Origin: Desulfitobacterium hafniense DCB-2
Lineage (GTDB): Bacteria; Bacillota; Desulfitobacteriia; Desulfitobacteriales; Desulfitobacteriaceae
Direction of reading: 5' to 3'
Assembly (NCBI RefSeq): GCF_000021925.1
Contig: NC_011830.1
Coordinates: 5,181,001 to 5,245,000 of the forward strand
Length of the DNA: 64,000 bases
The stretch's first letter is position 1. Each line of letters begins with the position of its first letter. The position numbers were made by a program, and so were the translations under genes. Positions 1-8,366 of this stretch are shown in pieces. The notes below the pieces were generated by a model. It saw nothing but the letters and a program-made list of their open reading frames with translations, was not told the DNA's origin and did not search any database.

Positions 1-459
1 ATTGACAATCTCCTGATGCTTTTCAGCCGAATATGCCGCGGCACCCGATCCTTTGCCCGCATAGATCGACTCCAGGTTGGGACCGGCGGCAGCGACCACA
101 AAATCTCCGGCAAAGCCAGCCAATACGTCTAACAGCGCTTTGGCATTTTCCTTTTTGGCGGTTTCCCCTGTAATAATGACCGCCCCGCTGTCAATGTCCC
201 GGGGGGTCACGGCCGCTAACCGATATTCCTCTTCAACCAGGCGGGAAATCTCCTCCCCATTGATAAGGTGATGCTCCAAAAGCGGCGTTAAATGGATTCG
301 ACTCCGATGAATCACTTCTTTAGCGGTGATCGACACACGTGGAACCAGGGTAACGCTGGCGGTATTTTCAATGGTGAGGCGACTTAAGACCAATTGAGTG
401 GTTGTGGTCCCAATATCGATTCCCACACTCGTTATGATTTGACTATCTGACCGGCTCAT
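1..459 (-). CDS. eutA: EutA-like ethanolamine ammonia-lyase reactivase, N-terminal part
   Basis: I read this by hand on the minus strand; it starts at an ATG whose first base is 459 and runs off the window edge, leaving 153 residues. The N-terminus carries an actin-fold phosphate loop (VGIDIGTTTTQLV, about residues 11-23), as expected for EutA, the ATP-dependent chaperone that swaps damaged B12 out of ethanolamine ammonia-lyase. It follows eutC by 21 bases in the same direction, which supports the assignment. The rest of the protein is outside the window, so its integrity cannot be judged. Confidence 0.85.
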   Translation of the reverse strand, partial: MSRSDSQIITSVGIDIGTTTTQLVLSRLTIENTASVTLVPRVSITAKEVIHRSRIHLTPLLEHHLINGEEISRLVEEEYRLAAVTPRDIDSGAVIITGETAKKENAKALLDVLAGFAGDFVVAAAGPNLESIYAGKGSGAAAYSAEKHQEIVN

Positions 460-480
460 CAGCACACACCTACGTTCTCC

Positions 481-1410
481 TTAGGATACAACAATCTGCC
501 TGTTAAGACGCACCCCGCTTGCCCTTGCTTTAAGAATCTGCTTAATCACATCCGCCAGATGGGCACCGGCCTCGGCCGGCGGAATTCCACCTTTATGAAT
601 GTTGGATATTACGGTTCTGTCCGCTTCCACAGTTGTTTCATCAGGACGATAGATCATGTAAGCGCTGAGACTCTCGGCTGTTCCCAGACCAGGGCGTTCT
701 CCGATTAGGGAAACCACCACATCCGCATTCACAAGGCTAGCCACCTGATCTTCAACCCAAACCCGGCCATATCTGACAAAAAAGGGGTCGCCTGTCTTTA
801 TGCCTGAGACGGCAAGCCCTTGGGTTAAGGCAGGCAGGAGGTCGGGAATATTGGCTTCAATAGCGCTGGAACTTAATCCGTCAACGACAATAATCTGCAC
901 CTGAATATTTTTTTCACACTTCTGGGTGATGATTTGGAGCGATTCCTCGGAAAGCCGTCTGCCCAATTCAGGGTGGGTAAGAAATTCTTCTTTATTCCGC
1001 GCTGAACTTTGCACGGCAAAGAGATTCATCCGGCTTAAAAATTCAGGAGAAACATCCGCAAACACAGCATCCTGGGCAACTGCATGGTCGGCCAGAAATT
1101 TTAATAAGGAAGCGGTTTTCATTCTCGCCCCTGCTCTGCCAATGCCAATCCGGGCCGGGGTCGTTGCTTTCATGGCCTTAATCGCCTCTAAATTAGCCGG
1201 TTTAGACACCAACACTTCATCGGCCGACATAAGCGTGACCATGTCTTCCTGCCCAAGCTCATGGGCAGGAGTATCCTTTAAGCCCTTGGATATCAGGGTC
1301 TCCTTTTCCCCAGGAAGATTCTTTGCAGAAAAAGATGACCCTTCTTTTAACAACTCATCCAGAATGCCTTGTAGTATTCTTTCTAACTCCTTTTCAGCTG
1401 TATGCATCAT
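481..1410 (-). CDS. eutC: Ethanolamine ammonia-lyase light chain
   Basis: EutC is the small subunit of the adenosylcobalamin-dependent lyase that splits ethanolamine to acetaldehyde and ammonia inside the microcompartment. The 309-residue protein shows family motifs RIGIGRAGAR (about 87-96), DGLSSSAI (177-184) and IGERPGLGTAESLSAY (236-251). The first 60 residues are poorly conserved and may carry the targeting peptide usual for this subunit. Two adjacent ATG codons follow a GGAGG; the second, at 1407, has the better spacing. It lies 12 bases after eutB. Confidence 0.95.
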   Translation of the reverse strand: MMHTAEKELERILQGILDELLKEGSSFSAKNLPGEKETLISKGLKDTPAHELGQEDMVTLMSADEVLVSKPANLEAIKAMKATTPARIGIGRAGARMKTASLLKFLADHAVAQDAVFADVSPEFLSRMNLFAVQSSARNKEEFLTHPELGRRLSEESLQIITQKCEKNIQVQIIVVDGLSSSAIEANIPDLLPALTQGLAVSGIKTGDPFFVRYGRVWVEDQVASLVNADVVVSLIGERPGLGTAESLSAYMIYRPDETTVEADRTVISNIHKGGIPPAEAGAHLADVIKQILKARASGVRLNRQIVVS

Positions 1411-1422
1411 TCTACCTCCCTT

Positions 1423-2787
1423 CTACTTATCGAAAACAGACGGATCCCCCGCCCGTTCTGTAAGCTGTCCATTCTCCATGATTCCCATCTTCTCCAGCCA
1501 CTTCTCGAACTCAGGCAAGGGACGCAGGCCAAGAATTTCACGGGTTGCGGCATCATCATGATAGCTTGTATCCTGATAGCTGAGCATAACATCGTCCCCT
1601 CCGGGAAGACCCATAAAATAATTAGCGCCCGCCATAGCGCAGAGCAGCGTGGCAATTTCCTGATCATTTTGATCCGCTTTCATGTGATTGGTGTAACAGG
1701 GAGCGATCCCCATAGGCAAACCATGGAGCTTACCCATAAACAAATCCTCCAGATCGGCCCGGATGACTTCCCGGCCCGAGTAAATCGTCTCCGGTCCGAT
1801 AAATCCCGATACATTATTGAGCAGGAAAGGCCGGTAATGGCGCCCAAATCCATAGGTTCTGGACTCTAAGGTCATCATATCCACACCATGGTGGGCAGCC
1901 AGGGAAATCTCCGATCCCTGACCTGTCTCGAAGTACATTAAATTCGGCCCGGTGGCTGTTCCGTTGCGCTGGATAAGGGCAAAGGCTTCATCAATAAGCT
2001 CCTTGGAGATTCCAAAAGCCTCATTGGCCTTTTGGGTTCCTGCTATACTCTGAAAAACAAGATCAATGGGCACCCCTTTAGTGATCGCTTTCATTTGGGT
2101 GGTAATATGAGCAAGGACACAATTTTGAGTTGGAATCTCCCATTGCTGCATAAATTCTTTGACCGTTTCCAGGAGCCGGGACAGAGTGTCCACATTATCT
2201 TCCACAGGATTAATCCCAATTACGGCATCCCCCGAGCCATAGGATAGCCCTTCTTTTAAGGACGCCATCACCCCTTCCACTGAATCAGTGGGATGATTGG
2301 GCTGGCAGCGGAAGGCTAAAGTTCCCGGAATGCCGATGGTGGTATTGCAATGGGCCTGATGCCGCATTTTTTTCGAACCATAGACCAGATCCATGTTGGA
2401 CATCAGTTTGGCAACGGCGGCAATCATTTCGCTGGTTAAACCGCGGCTGATGTGATTGAGATGGCTGCCTGTGGTGCCATGATCGAGAATATACTCCCGA
2501 AGCTGACCCACTGTCCAACCCTTCATTTCCTGATAGATCCTTAAGTTAAGCCCATCATAAATCACCCGGGTTACTTCATCCTCTTCATAAGGCAGAACCG
2601 GATGGTTATAAAGATCTTCGAGGGTAAGGTTGCTTAAGACCAGTTTAGCGGCCACTCGTTCCGAAGCGGACGTTGCTCCTATGCCAGCCAAAACATCACC
2701 GGATTTCTCCTCATTTGCTTTAGCCAGAACTTCTTTAAGGTCTTTAAAAGCAAAGACCTTATGATATACCTTCGCCTTCAAAATCAC
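1423..2787 (-). CDS. eutB: Ethanolamine ammonia-lyase heavy chain
   Basis: This is the catalytic large subunit, which forms the TIM-barrel active site and pairs with EutC to bind adenosylcobalamin. At 454 residues it matches the usual family length (about 453), and it is recognisable end to end, from the N-terminal VFAFKDLKEVLAKANEEKSGD to the C-terminal LGLRPLPEFEKWLE. The start is a GTG with GGAGG eight bases upstream. It sits between the vertex-protein gene eutN and eutC, the order expected for a eut operon. No frameshift or internal stop is seen. Confidence 0.97.
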   Translation of the reverse strand: MILKAKVYHKVFAFKDLKEVLAKANEEKSGDVLAGIGATSASERVAAKLVLSNLTLEDLYNHPVLPYEEDEVTRVIYDGLNLRIYQEMKGWTVGQLREYILDHGTTGSHLNHISRGLTSEMIAAVAKLMSNMDLVYGSKKMRHQAHCNTTIGIPGTLAFRCQPNHPTDSVEGVMASLKEGLSYGSGDAVIGINPVEDNVDTLSRLLETVKEFMQQWEIPTQNCVLAHITTQMKAITKGVPIDLVFQSIAGTQKANEAFGISKELIDEAFALIQRNGTATGPNLMYFETGQGSEISLAAHHGVDMMTLESRTYGFGRHYRPFLLNNVSGFIGPETIYSGREVIRADLEDLFMGKLHGLPMGIAPCYTNHMKADQNDQEIATLLCAMAGANYFMGLPGGDDVMLSYQDTSYHDDAATREILGLRPLPEFEKWLEKMGIMENGQLTERAGDPSVFDK

Positions 2788-2851
2788 GAAGCCTTCCTCC
2801 CATCTCTCCTTTAATCGTCAGGATTATATAGCCAACAGTCATCCAGCCGGC

Positions 2852-3145
2852 TCACCCTTGGAACGTTTCTTTGTCAATGATCCCGATAACCACAGCATCG
2901 ATGGGAGCGCGCTGATCCTCCAGGCTTTGCCGAGCCGATGAGCCGCTGGCGATCATGACAATTTCCGTTTCTCCTGCTCCGATGCGATCGGCTGCAATCA
3001 GGGTATTTCCGTATTTCTCAAAGCGGGGTCTCCCGCTCTCTTCATAAGTTAAGGTCACCGGTTGTACTACAAGGAATTTAAACCCTTTTAAAGCTTCTTC
3101 TTTTCGTGTTGACCAGACATTCCCCAAAACATAGGCCAAGATCAT
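2852..3145 (-). CDS. eutN: EutN/CcmL-type microcompartment vertex protein
   Basis: A 97-residue pentameric shell protein that caps the vertices of the ethanolamine microcompartment. It has the family features: N-terminal VLGNVWSTRK, a central GYLEG-like AADRIGAGE segment, SGSSAR near residue 69, and the end IDAVVIGIID. The ATG has GGAGG seven bases upstream. A homologue at 38345-38605 serves the second locus in this window. It lies between eutT and eutB in the operon. Confidence 0.93.
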   Translation of the reverse strand: MILAYVLGNVWSTRKEEALKGFKFLVVQPVTLTYEESGRPRFEKYGNTLIAADRIGAGETEIVMIASGSSARQSLEDQRAPIDAVVIGIIDKETFQG

Positions 3146-3160
3146 GACTGCTCCTCCGTC

Positions 3161-3862
3161 TTACGCCTTAATTTGTTGCTCACACGCCAAGACATAGAAT
3201 GCGCTTGACAGGCGATTAAGCGCCTGAACAAGATCAACCCGGCTGCACTCTCCATTCGTATCCGTAAAGGCCCGGTTAGCGTACAGTTCTACTTCGCGGA
3301 TTTTAGCCCTGAGTTGGTGGAGCTTGATGACAGTCCCGCCCTGCTTATAGCTCAGGGGGGAATGTGACACGCCATAATATTGATGGGGATAATGAGAACG
3401 TTCCCTGATCTCGTCTGCTGTCAGTCCCCAAAGGGTTTTAAATTCAAAGGGCTGCCTTTTGACTTCGGCCGCCATAATATTCCGGGCAAATACTGCCACT
3501 TCCTCTAACTTTCTGACCAATTCCAACTCCCCCATGGCCTGAAGGCCTATTTGGGTATCGATCAGCAGGGTTTGAAAAAGATCCAGTTGTCCACGCAGAG
3601 CAATGACCGGATGATTTTTGCTGACCAGTTCATTTTGATATAAATGGGTCATTTGTTCCGGCTTGCCGCCTTTTAAATTAGTTTTTTGGGGTAAAGCCTT
3701 TTTAACTGCTGTTCCTGCCTTGTCTTCCAGTTGAATCTGTATTTGTTTGGAGCGGACAAAATCCCGTGCTAAAGGTGTGAGCACACTCCCCTCCGGAAGT
3801 GTGATGATTGTCCCTTTGGTCTTTTGCCAGATTTCCCGCAGCTCCCTTTCTGTGATGATCAT
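3161..3862 (-). CDS. eutT: EutT-type corrinoid adenosyltransferase
   Basis: EutT makes adenosylcobalamin from ATP and reduced cobalamin for the lyase. The 233-residue protein aligns with EutT by an N-terminal segment (TLPEGSVLTPLARDFVRSKQ), a THLYQNELVSKNHPVIALRG block near residue 75, and the C-terminal ALNRLSSAFYVLA. The Salmonella enzyme carries a CCxxC metal/iron-sulphur motif after the N-terminal block. That motif is absent here: this protein has only two cysteines in total, both in the C-terminal third. Cysteine-poor EutT forms are known in other Firmicutes, so activity is still likely. It lies 12 bases from eutL. Confidence 0.88.
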   Translation of the reverse strand: MIITERELREIWQKTKGTIITLPEGSVLTPLARDFVRSKQIQIQLEDKAGTAVKKALPQKTNLKGGKPEQMTHLYQNELVSKNHPVIALRGQLDLFQTLLIDTQIGLQAMGELELVRKLEEVAVFARNIMAAEVKRQPFEFKTLWGLTADEIRERSHYPHQYYGVSHSPLSYKQGGTVIKLHQLRAKIREVELYANRAFTDTNGECSRVDLVQALNRLSSAFYVLACEQQIKA

Positions 3863-3874
3863 GCCGCCACCCCT

Positions 3875-4522
3875 TTAATATTTCATTCCGTTTTCGGCTA
3901 CATCGATGACCGCTCGTTGGAAATCCTCACAGGCAGCCCGGCAGGCGCTTTGCGTACCCGTCAGCAAGGCACCGCCGAAGTTCGTTTCGGTGGGCGGACC
4001 ATAAAGCACCTTCATCGCCACATCAGCCGCTTTGAGGGCGGCATCTATACCATAGATAGCCTCCAGGGGAGGGGCGATCAAATAGGCAAGGGGTTCACCT
4101 TCAGGAATCCCGGCTATTTGGGAAAGATAGCTCCCCGTACTGGAGATTGTATGAGGAAACCACGCGGTTTTCCCCCCATCATGGCTATAGAAAAAAGCTT
4201 CATTTTCCAAATAAGCAATGCATGCGTCAATCCCTGCCCGCACATCGGCAGGATTGGCAGCTGCCAGGATGCCGATGACTTCTCCGGAGCGGGGTCCGGA
4301 GGCATGGGCCGCCCCCGCATAAAAGCTCTTGGCATAAACCACGGCGACATCGGCCTTTTTCGTGGCCTCATCCAAAGCAACATAAGTCGAATCGTCTATG
4401 TTGCAAGTGATCATGCCTATGGATCTTTGATATTGAGCTAAACCGAGCTGGCCGGCCAGTTCCGGTGCTACATTGGGAATTAAACGGGTCGCTAATACCT
4501 TGGGTTTAACAGCCTCTATCAT
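3875..4522 (-). CDS. eutL: EutL trimeric (tandem-BMC) shell protein
   Basis: EutL forms pseudohexameric shell tiles with a gated central pore, thought to let ethanolamine or cofactors through. The protein is 215 residues (family about 219) and carries both permuted BMC domains: a first with VALDEATKKADVAVVYAKSFYAGA (about 51-75) and a second with AIYGIDAALKAADVAMKVLYGPP. AAAGGAGG lies eight bases before the ATG. It follows eutP and precedes eutT in the minus-strand operon. Confidence 0.95.
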   Translation of the reverse strand: MIEAVKPKVLATRLIPNVAPELAGQLGLAQYQRSIGMITCNIDDSTYVALDEATKKADVAVVYAKSFYAGAAHASGPRSGEVIGILAAANPADVRAGIDACIAYLENEAFFYSHDGGKTAWFPHTISSTGSYLSQIAGIPEGEPLAYLIAPPLEAIYGIDAALKAADVAMKVLYGPPTETNFGGALLTGTQSACRAACEDFQRAVIDVAENGMKY

Positions 4523-4565
4523 CTAAAATCCTCCTTTCTCTACAGTGCTTAATCGCTCATTCGCA

Positions 4566-5009
4566 TTACTTAGTTAAACACTCAATCCTAGTTCTTAGGA
4601 TCTGGATATTCTTTTTATGGAGAGCCGAGATCTCATAAAAGGGCTGAGCAATCCCTGCATTGTTCAAGAAAGAGCGGGCAGCTTCTAAATTGGCCTGGGG
4701 TAAATCGATCTTAGTGATCACGCCGATGACCGGTTTACGAAAAACGCGGACAAACTTCGGAGGATAAGTTAAGTAAGTCTTCGTAGCATCCTGCAGCGCC
4801 CAAATTTCCGAAACTTGATGGCTGAGATCGATAATCACATGATAGTAACGGGGAATCTCCAGATACTCCCCAGGACAATCGATAAAAACTTCACTAAAGT
4901 TCAGTGCTTGGGTTTTTTGATAGATCAGGGGCAGATCGCTTAAAGCTTGTTTAAGGGTCGTTTTGCCTGTTCCAACGCCGCCGATCAGCAATATTTTTGA
5001 ATCATGCAT
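4566..5009 (-). CDS. eutP: EutP/PduV-type small GTPase-like protein
   Basis: A 147-residue P-loop protein of the EutP/PduV family found in ethanolamine and propanediol loci; roles proposed in the literature include acetate kinase activity and microcompartment placement. It shows a Walker A GGVGTGKT (10-17), a switch-like DCPGEY (44-49) and the guanine-specifying TKID (99-102). It is the first gene of the eut operon seen here, 232 bases from the divergent LysR gene, and its ribosome site is weak. A second homologue is at 40465-40923. Confidence 0.9.
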   Translation of the reverse strand: MHDSKILLIGGVGTGKTTLKQALSDLPLIYQKTQALNFSEVFIDCPGEYLEIPRYYHVIIDLSHQVSEIWALQDATKTYLTYPPKFVRVFRKPVIGVITKIDLPQANLEAARSFLNNAGIAQPFYEISALHKKNIQILRTRIECLTK

Positions 5010-5241
5010 TAGCTTCTCGTCACTTTCCCTGCATTTCTAAACATATCTTTTGGAAATTACTGAAATATACAACTATTCTTGCAAGTCACTTTTAGTCCTG
5101 ATATAATTATTTTTGATATACTAGTGGTCTGTAATATCTAAAGGTTTAGGTGATCCGGCGGGAACCAAATTCTTAGGTGTTACAGACCACTGGCGCATGC
5201 TATTGCTTTTAGCTCAATACATTAAGGTAGTGTGATATTAT
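5010..5241. promoter_or_regulatory. Divergent control region between eut operon and LysR gene
   Basis: This 232-base AT-rich gap must hold the promoters for the minus-strand eut operon and the plus-strand LysR gene. No convincing -35/-10 pair could be fixed by eye. Its main landmark is a long inverted repeat at 5123-5191, listed separately. LysR proteins usually bind a T-N11-A site in the gap next to their own gene, so operator sites are expected here, but none is assigned. Confidence 0.5.
5123..5191. repeat. 69-base inverted-repeat element with nested hairpin
   Basis: The arms AGTGGTCTGTAA (5123-5134) and TTACAGACCACT (5180-5191) are perfect 12-base inverted repeats. Inside lies a second small hairpin, CTAAA-GG-TTTAG (5138-5149), and a GGTT/AACC pairing. 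It sits between two divergent genes, so a simple terminator is not expected. It could be a small miniature element, a leader RNA or a regulator site. Confidence 0.6.
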
Positions 5242-6156
5242 ATGAGATTGGAACAACTCTATCATCTCGTTGAAGTTGCCAAATATAATTCCATATCCAT
5301 AGCGGCAGAACGCATCTATATCACTCAGCCTGCGGTTAGTGCATCCATCAGCAAGCTTGAAGATGAATTGGGAGTCCTCTTATTTAAGCGGACCACCAAG
5401 GGGGCCTACCCAACGGACATTGGCCAAACCATTATTGAAGCTGCCGAAGAAATACTGCAAAAAGTCGATTTTATTAAAGAGTTGGCCAACACCTCCGCCT
5501 TAGCTGGAAATGTCACCATTGCGACCATCCCCAGTATGTGTGATAAAATCATGCCCCATGTCTTGTCTTTTTTGAAAGAAGCTCATCCAGGCATCAGTGT
5601 TTCCCTGCACGTTGGCGAGTCAATCCAGGTATTAAACCATATTCAGTCCGGGACGGCGGACATAGGCATCGTTATTATGACTGAAGAAATTCAAGAAAAA
5701 AACATTTATTTTGAAAAGCTCTTCCATGATGAATTTCTCATCTATGTCGGAAAAAACTCTCCTCTTGCCAACAAGCAATCCGTTACTCTCCAAGAGGCCC
5801 TTGAATATCCGGTTGTAGCCTATAATGATGAATTTTCCAGAAATAACGGAGGCATCACCAGTCTCTTAAAAAAATATTCTTCACCTAAAATTTCATTTCG
5901 TTTTGATAACTTCGAAATGATCAAACGAACCGTTTCCCAAGGAACCTTTATCTCATTTTTCCCTAAGTTTATGTCGAAAAACGATGTCTATCAGTTGTCC
6001 CATGAAATTGTTCCCATAGCTATTCAAGATGTTACTTTAGATATAACGATTGCTTTAATATGGGCTAAGCGCCACGTCTTTTCTGCCGCTGAGAAGGAAT
6101 TTATCGCCATTCTTAAATCCTTTTGTGAAGAAACCATCGTTGAAGACTGTTCTTAA
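5242..6156 (+). CDS. LysR-family transcriptional regulator (eut-side copy)
   Basis: A 304-residue LysR regulator: winged helix-turn-helix in residues 1-60 (RLEQLYHLVEVAKYNSIS, then ITQPAVSASISKLEDELG) and a periplasmic-binding-like effector domain from about 90. It is clearly paralogous to the LysR at 52681-53592: both begin MRLEQL, share SISKLEDELGV, and have an HVGES/KVGES motif. It is divergent from the eut operon and convergent with a phosphodiesterase gene, so those are its likely targets. Its effector is unknown; ethanolamine or a phosphorylated head group would fit the context. Confidence 0.92.
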   Translation: MRLEQLYHLVEVAKYNSISIAAERIYITQPAVSASISKLEDELGVLLFKRTTKGAYPTDIGQTIIEAAEEILQKVDFIKELANTSALAGNVTIATIPSMCDKIMPHVLSFLKEAHPGISVSLHVGESIQVLNHIQSGTADIGIVIMTEEIQEKNIYFEKLFHDEFLIYVGKNSPLANKQSVTLQEALEYPVVAYNDEFSRNNGGITSLLKKYSSPKISFRFDNFEMIKRTVSQGTFISFFPKFMSKNDVYQLSHEIVPIAIQDVTLDITIALIWAKRHVFSAAEKEFIAILKSFCEETIVEDCS

Positions 6157-6183
6157 AAGACCCTGTTCAGAAATGGGTCGGGG

Positions 6184-6221
6184 AACTCCCCGGGAAATCG
6201 GCAATTTCCCGGGGAGTTTTA
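6184..6221 (+). terminator. Strong intrinsic terminator after LysR gene
   Basis: A 15-base perfect stem (6184-6198 with 6204-6218, centred on CCCCGGGAAAT) with a 5-base loop, followed on the plus strand by TTTT. It lies between two convergent genes and best fits termination of the LysR transcript. Confidence 0.85.
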
Positions 6222-6228
6222 GCTTTAT

Positions 6229-8211
6229 TCAGTCTGCAAGGGATTGATAAATTACGCCGCCTTCCACATCATGAGCCATCGGAGCGCCGGCTAAATGGCA
6301 GAGTGTTGGCACAACATCGACGATGCGAACCCGGCGATTGATAACCTCACCCTGTTTCACTCCCGCGCCCGCCATCATAAAGAGGCATTTTAAGGAGTAT
6401 CCATTCAGACTCATATTGCTTAACCCATTGCCATGGGTTCTGTTAAATTCGGGCTCCATCATATAGAAGATATCTCCGCAGTGGGGGCCTCCCATATTTA
6501 AGTACTCCATATCCGACCGATTCAAGGCTAAGCTGATCACCCGCTTGCCCGTTTGCGGATCTCTGTAGGCGTATAAATCGTCAATGATCCTGCGAACAAG
6601 GTCATCATAATCTTTAGGATCCACTATCCCCTGAGGGTCTCTTCCTTTGAGATTGATGTAAATATAGGTGGCACGCTGGGCAACAGCCTGGGTATTTTCC
6701 CAATCGATTTCCACTTTACCTTTGACTTCTTTAAGCTTGGTGTAGCCCAATTCCCCCAGTACACCCACATTAAATCCCCACATATCCCCGATCAAGGGAT
6801 GAATGATATGACGATCTCTGCCAATGGCCGCGTGATCGGAAGCGATCACCACCGTTGTCTCCTCATCGAATAATTTCATCATTTTGCCAATATAAGTATC
6901 CGTTATCTGGTACATTTTGAGTATAATCGCCTGATAGCGCTCATAATTCGGTGTTGTGGCCGGTATGGTATAATCGAGATAGAAATGATTCAGCATATCA
7001 ATACCGTGAATATGGCTGCAGAAGAGATCCCATTCCTTATGTTTCAGGAGATATTCCTGAGCTTTGACCTGCCATTGATACATTTCTTCCATGGTCTCCA
7101 GGACGATGGTATCCGCGATATCATTATGACGATCAAAGTTCGAGGGCTGCATCATCGGGCCCACCGCTTTGTACAGTTCCTCACCGATTTCCAGGGGGCT
7201 GAAATAGTTTTGCGGCTTCAGGTCCAGAGCAAAAGAGTAATAGAACTTCATACTCCTGCCCTCGGCAGCCAGTTCTACCAGCTTGACTTTATAGGCAACC
7301 GGTTTGTTTTCCCCTTTATAATGGTAGCTGTCATAGATCCAATCACTCCACCCATTGATCACGACCTCACCGATGGGCTTTTCATCCTGCTTATTCACAA
7401 ATATCTGCAATTTATTGTAGTTCTTTTCATCATCGGCGACGATTAAGCCATAGCGCCTTGTCTGGCCCTCATTCACAGTGAGCACGACTTCCTTGGCCCC
7501 GGCCGGTGCCTTGGCCCACCCCTGGGCCGCCTTGATCGGGGCAATGACGCGGTCGCATTTTGCCGAATCAGCCTCCTCTTCACTTCCCCCTTCTGCCGTG
7601 ACGCAGCCGGGGTGCTGATACCCAAAGCCGTCAAAATTCTTGATCTCTGCTTTCAGCTCCGAAACCTCGCCCTCAACGCGGCAATCCGTACCGCTAAGGT
7701 CAGCTTCATGAGGTATTACCTGAATGGGAAAATCACCTTCGCTGCATTCAAAAATCTTTTCGTAGTCGATATAACCTCTAAGGTTACTGAACATGCTGGT
7801 GCCATCCACAACAATAGCATTAGGGTTGGTTGGAGGCCATGAGGTGGGATAATTGAAGATAATACTCTTTTTGCCGGCCCGATCGAAGGCATCCCAGATA
7901 TACTCCGCCTTACAAAGCTCTGAATTCCAGCCAAAGTCCAGGATGTCCAGGGGATTTCCCAGCGTATGGTTCCAGAAGCAGGTAATGCCATGGGTATTTG
8001 GCCAGGCTCCCGTTGCCAGGGAAGCCCAGTTCGGGGGGGTAATCGTGGGCAAAGCCCCCTGCATACCGAGATCCTCGGTCACAACACCCGATTCCATGAA
8101 CTTTTGGAAATTGGGTAATTTACCTTCCGCAATCAATTTCTTCATGAACATCGGATCAGCGCCATCTAAACCAAGCAACGCAATTTTTTTAGCTTTTCCG
8201 TAGCATTTCAT
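6229..8211 (-). CDS. Type I phosphodiesterase/nucleotide pyrophosphatase-like hydrolase (eut-side copy)
   Basis: A 660-residue alkaline-phosphatase-superfamily enzyme. The metal site begins at GLDGAD (Asp16), the probable nucleophile is Thr58 in TITPPNW, HGI follows at 74-76, and ASDHA lies in the second metal-binding half. There is no signal peptide, so it is cytoplasmic. I start it at ATG 8211, not the upstream ATG at 8232: AGGAGG lies eight bases before 8211, inside the longer reading. It is a full-length paralogue of 50140-52188. Relatives in the NPP family include choline-specific phosphodiesterases, so a head-group substrate is plausible but not shown. Confidence 0.85.
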   Translation of the reverse strand: MKCYGKAKKIALLGLDGADPMFMKKLIAEGKLPNFQKFMESGVVTEDLGMQGALPTITPPNWASLATGAWPNTHGITCFWNHTLGNPLDILDFGWNSELCKAEYIWDAFDRAGKKSIIFNYPTSWPPTNPNAIVVDGTSMFSNLRGYIDYEKIFECSEGDFPIQVIPHEADLSGTDCRVEGEVSELKAEIKNFDGFGYQHPGCVTAEGGSEEEADSAKCDRVIAPIKAAQGWAKAPAGAKEVVLTVNEGQTRRYGLIVADDEKNYNKLQIFVNKQDEKPIGEVVINGWSDWIYDSYHYKGENKPVAYKVKLVELAAEGRSMKFYYSFALDLKPQNYFSPLEIGEELYKAVGPMMQPSNFDRHNDIADTIVLETMEEMYQWQVKAQEYLLKHKEWDLFCSHIHGIDMLNHFYLDYTIPATTPNYERYQAIILKMYQITDTYIGKMMKLFDEETTVVIASDHAAIGRDRHIIHPLIGDMWGFNVGVLGELGYTKLKEVKGKVEIDWENTQAVAQRATYIYINLKGRDPQGIVDPKDYDDLVRRIIDDLYAYRDPQTGKRVISLALNRSDMEYLNMGGPHCGDIFYMMEPEFNRTHGNGLSNMSLNGYSLKCLFMMAGAGVKQGEVINRRVRIVDVVPTLCHLAGAPMAHDVEGGVIYQSLAD

Positions 8212-8366
8212 TTTCTTTTCCTCCTGTTTCATCGATTGTCCATTTTAGAAATATTTAATATATCGGGAAATCGAGTTTCATGTTATTATTTTCACTAATC
8301 ACTTTGGGGGGGCACCTCAGTTAAATAACTTTGTTTCCTTTATCCCTTCCCTTCTTAAATATATAA
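8212..8366 (-). promoter_or_regulatory. Upstream region of phosphodiesterase, cut by IS insertion
   Basis: About 155 AT-rich bases between the phosphodiesterase start and the left IS end. It contains the gene's ribosome site (AGGAGG) and a G7 run near 8305-8311. Sequence that would originally have lain further upstream now begins at 9876, past the insertion sequence, so distal operator sites may have been separated from the gene. Confidence 0.45.
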
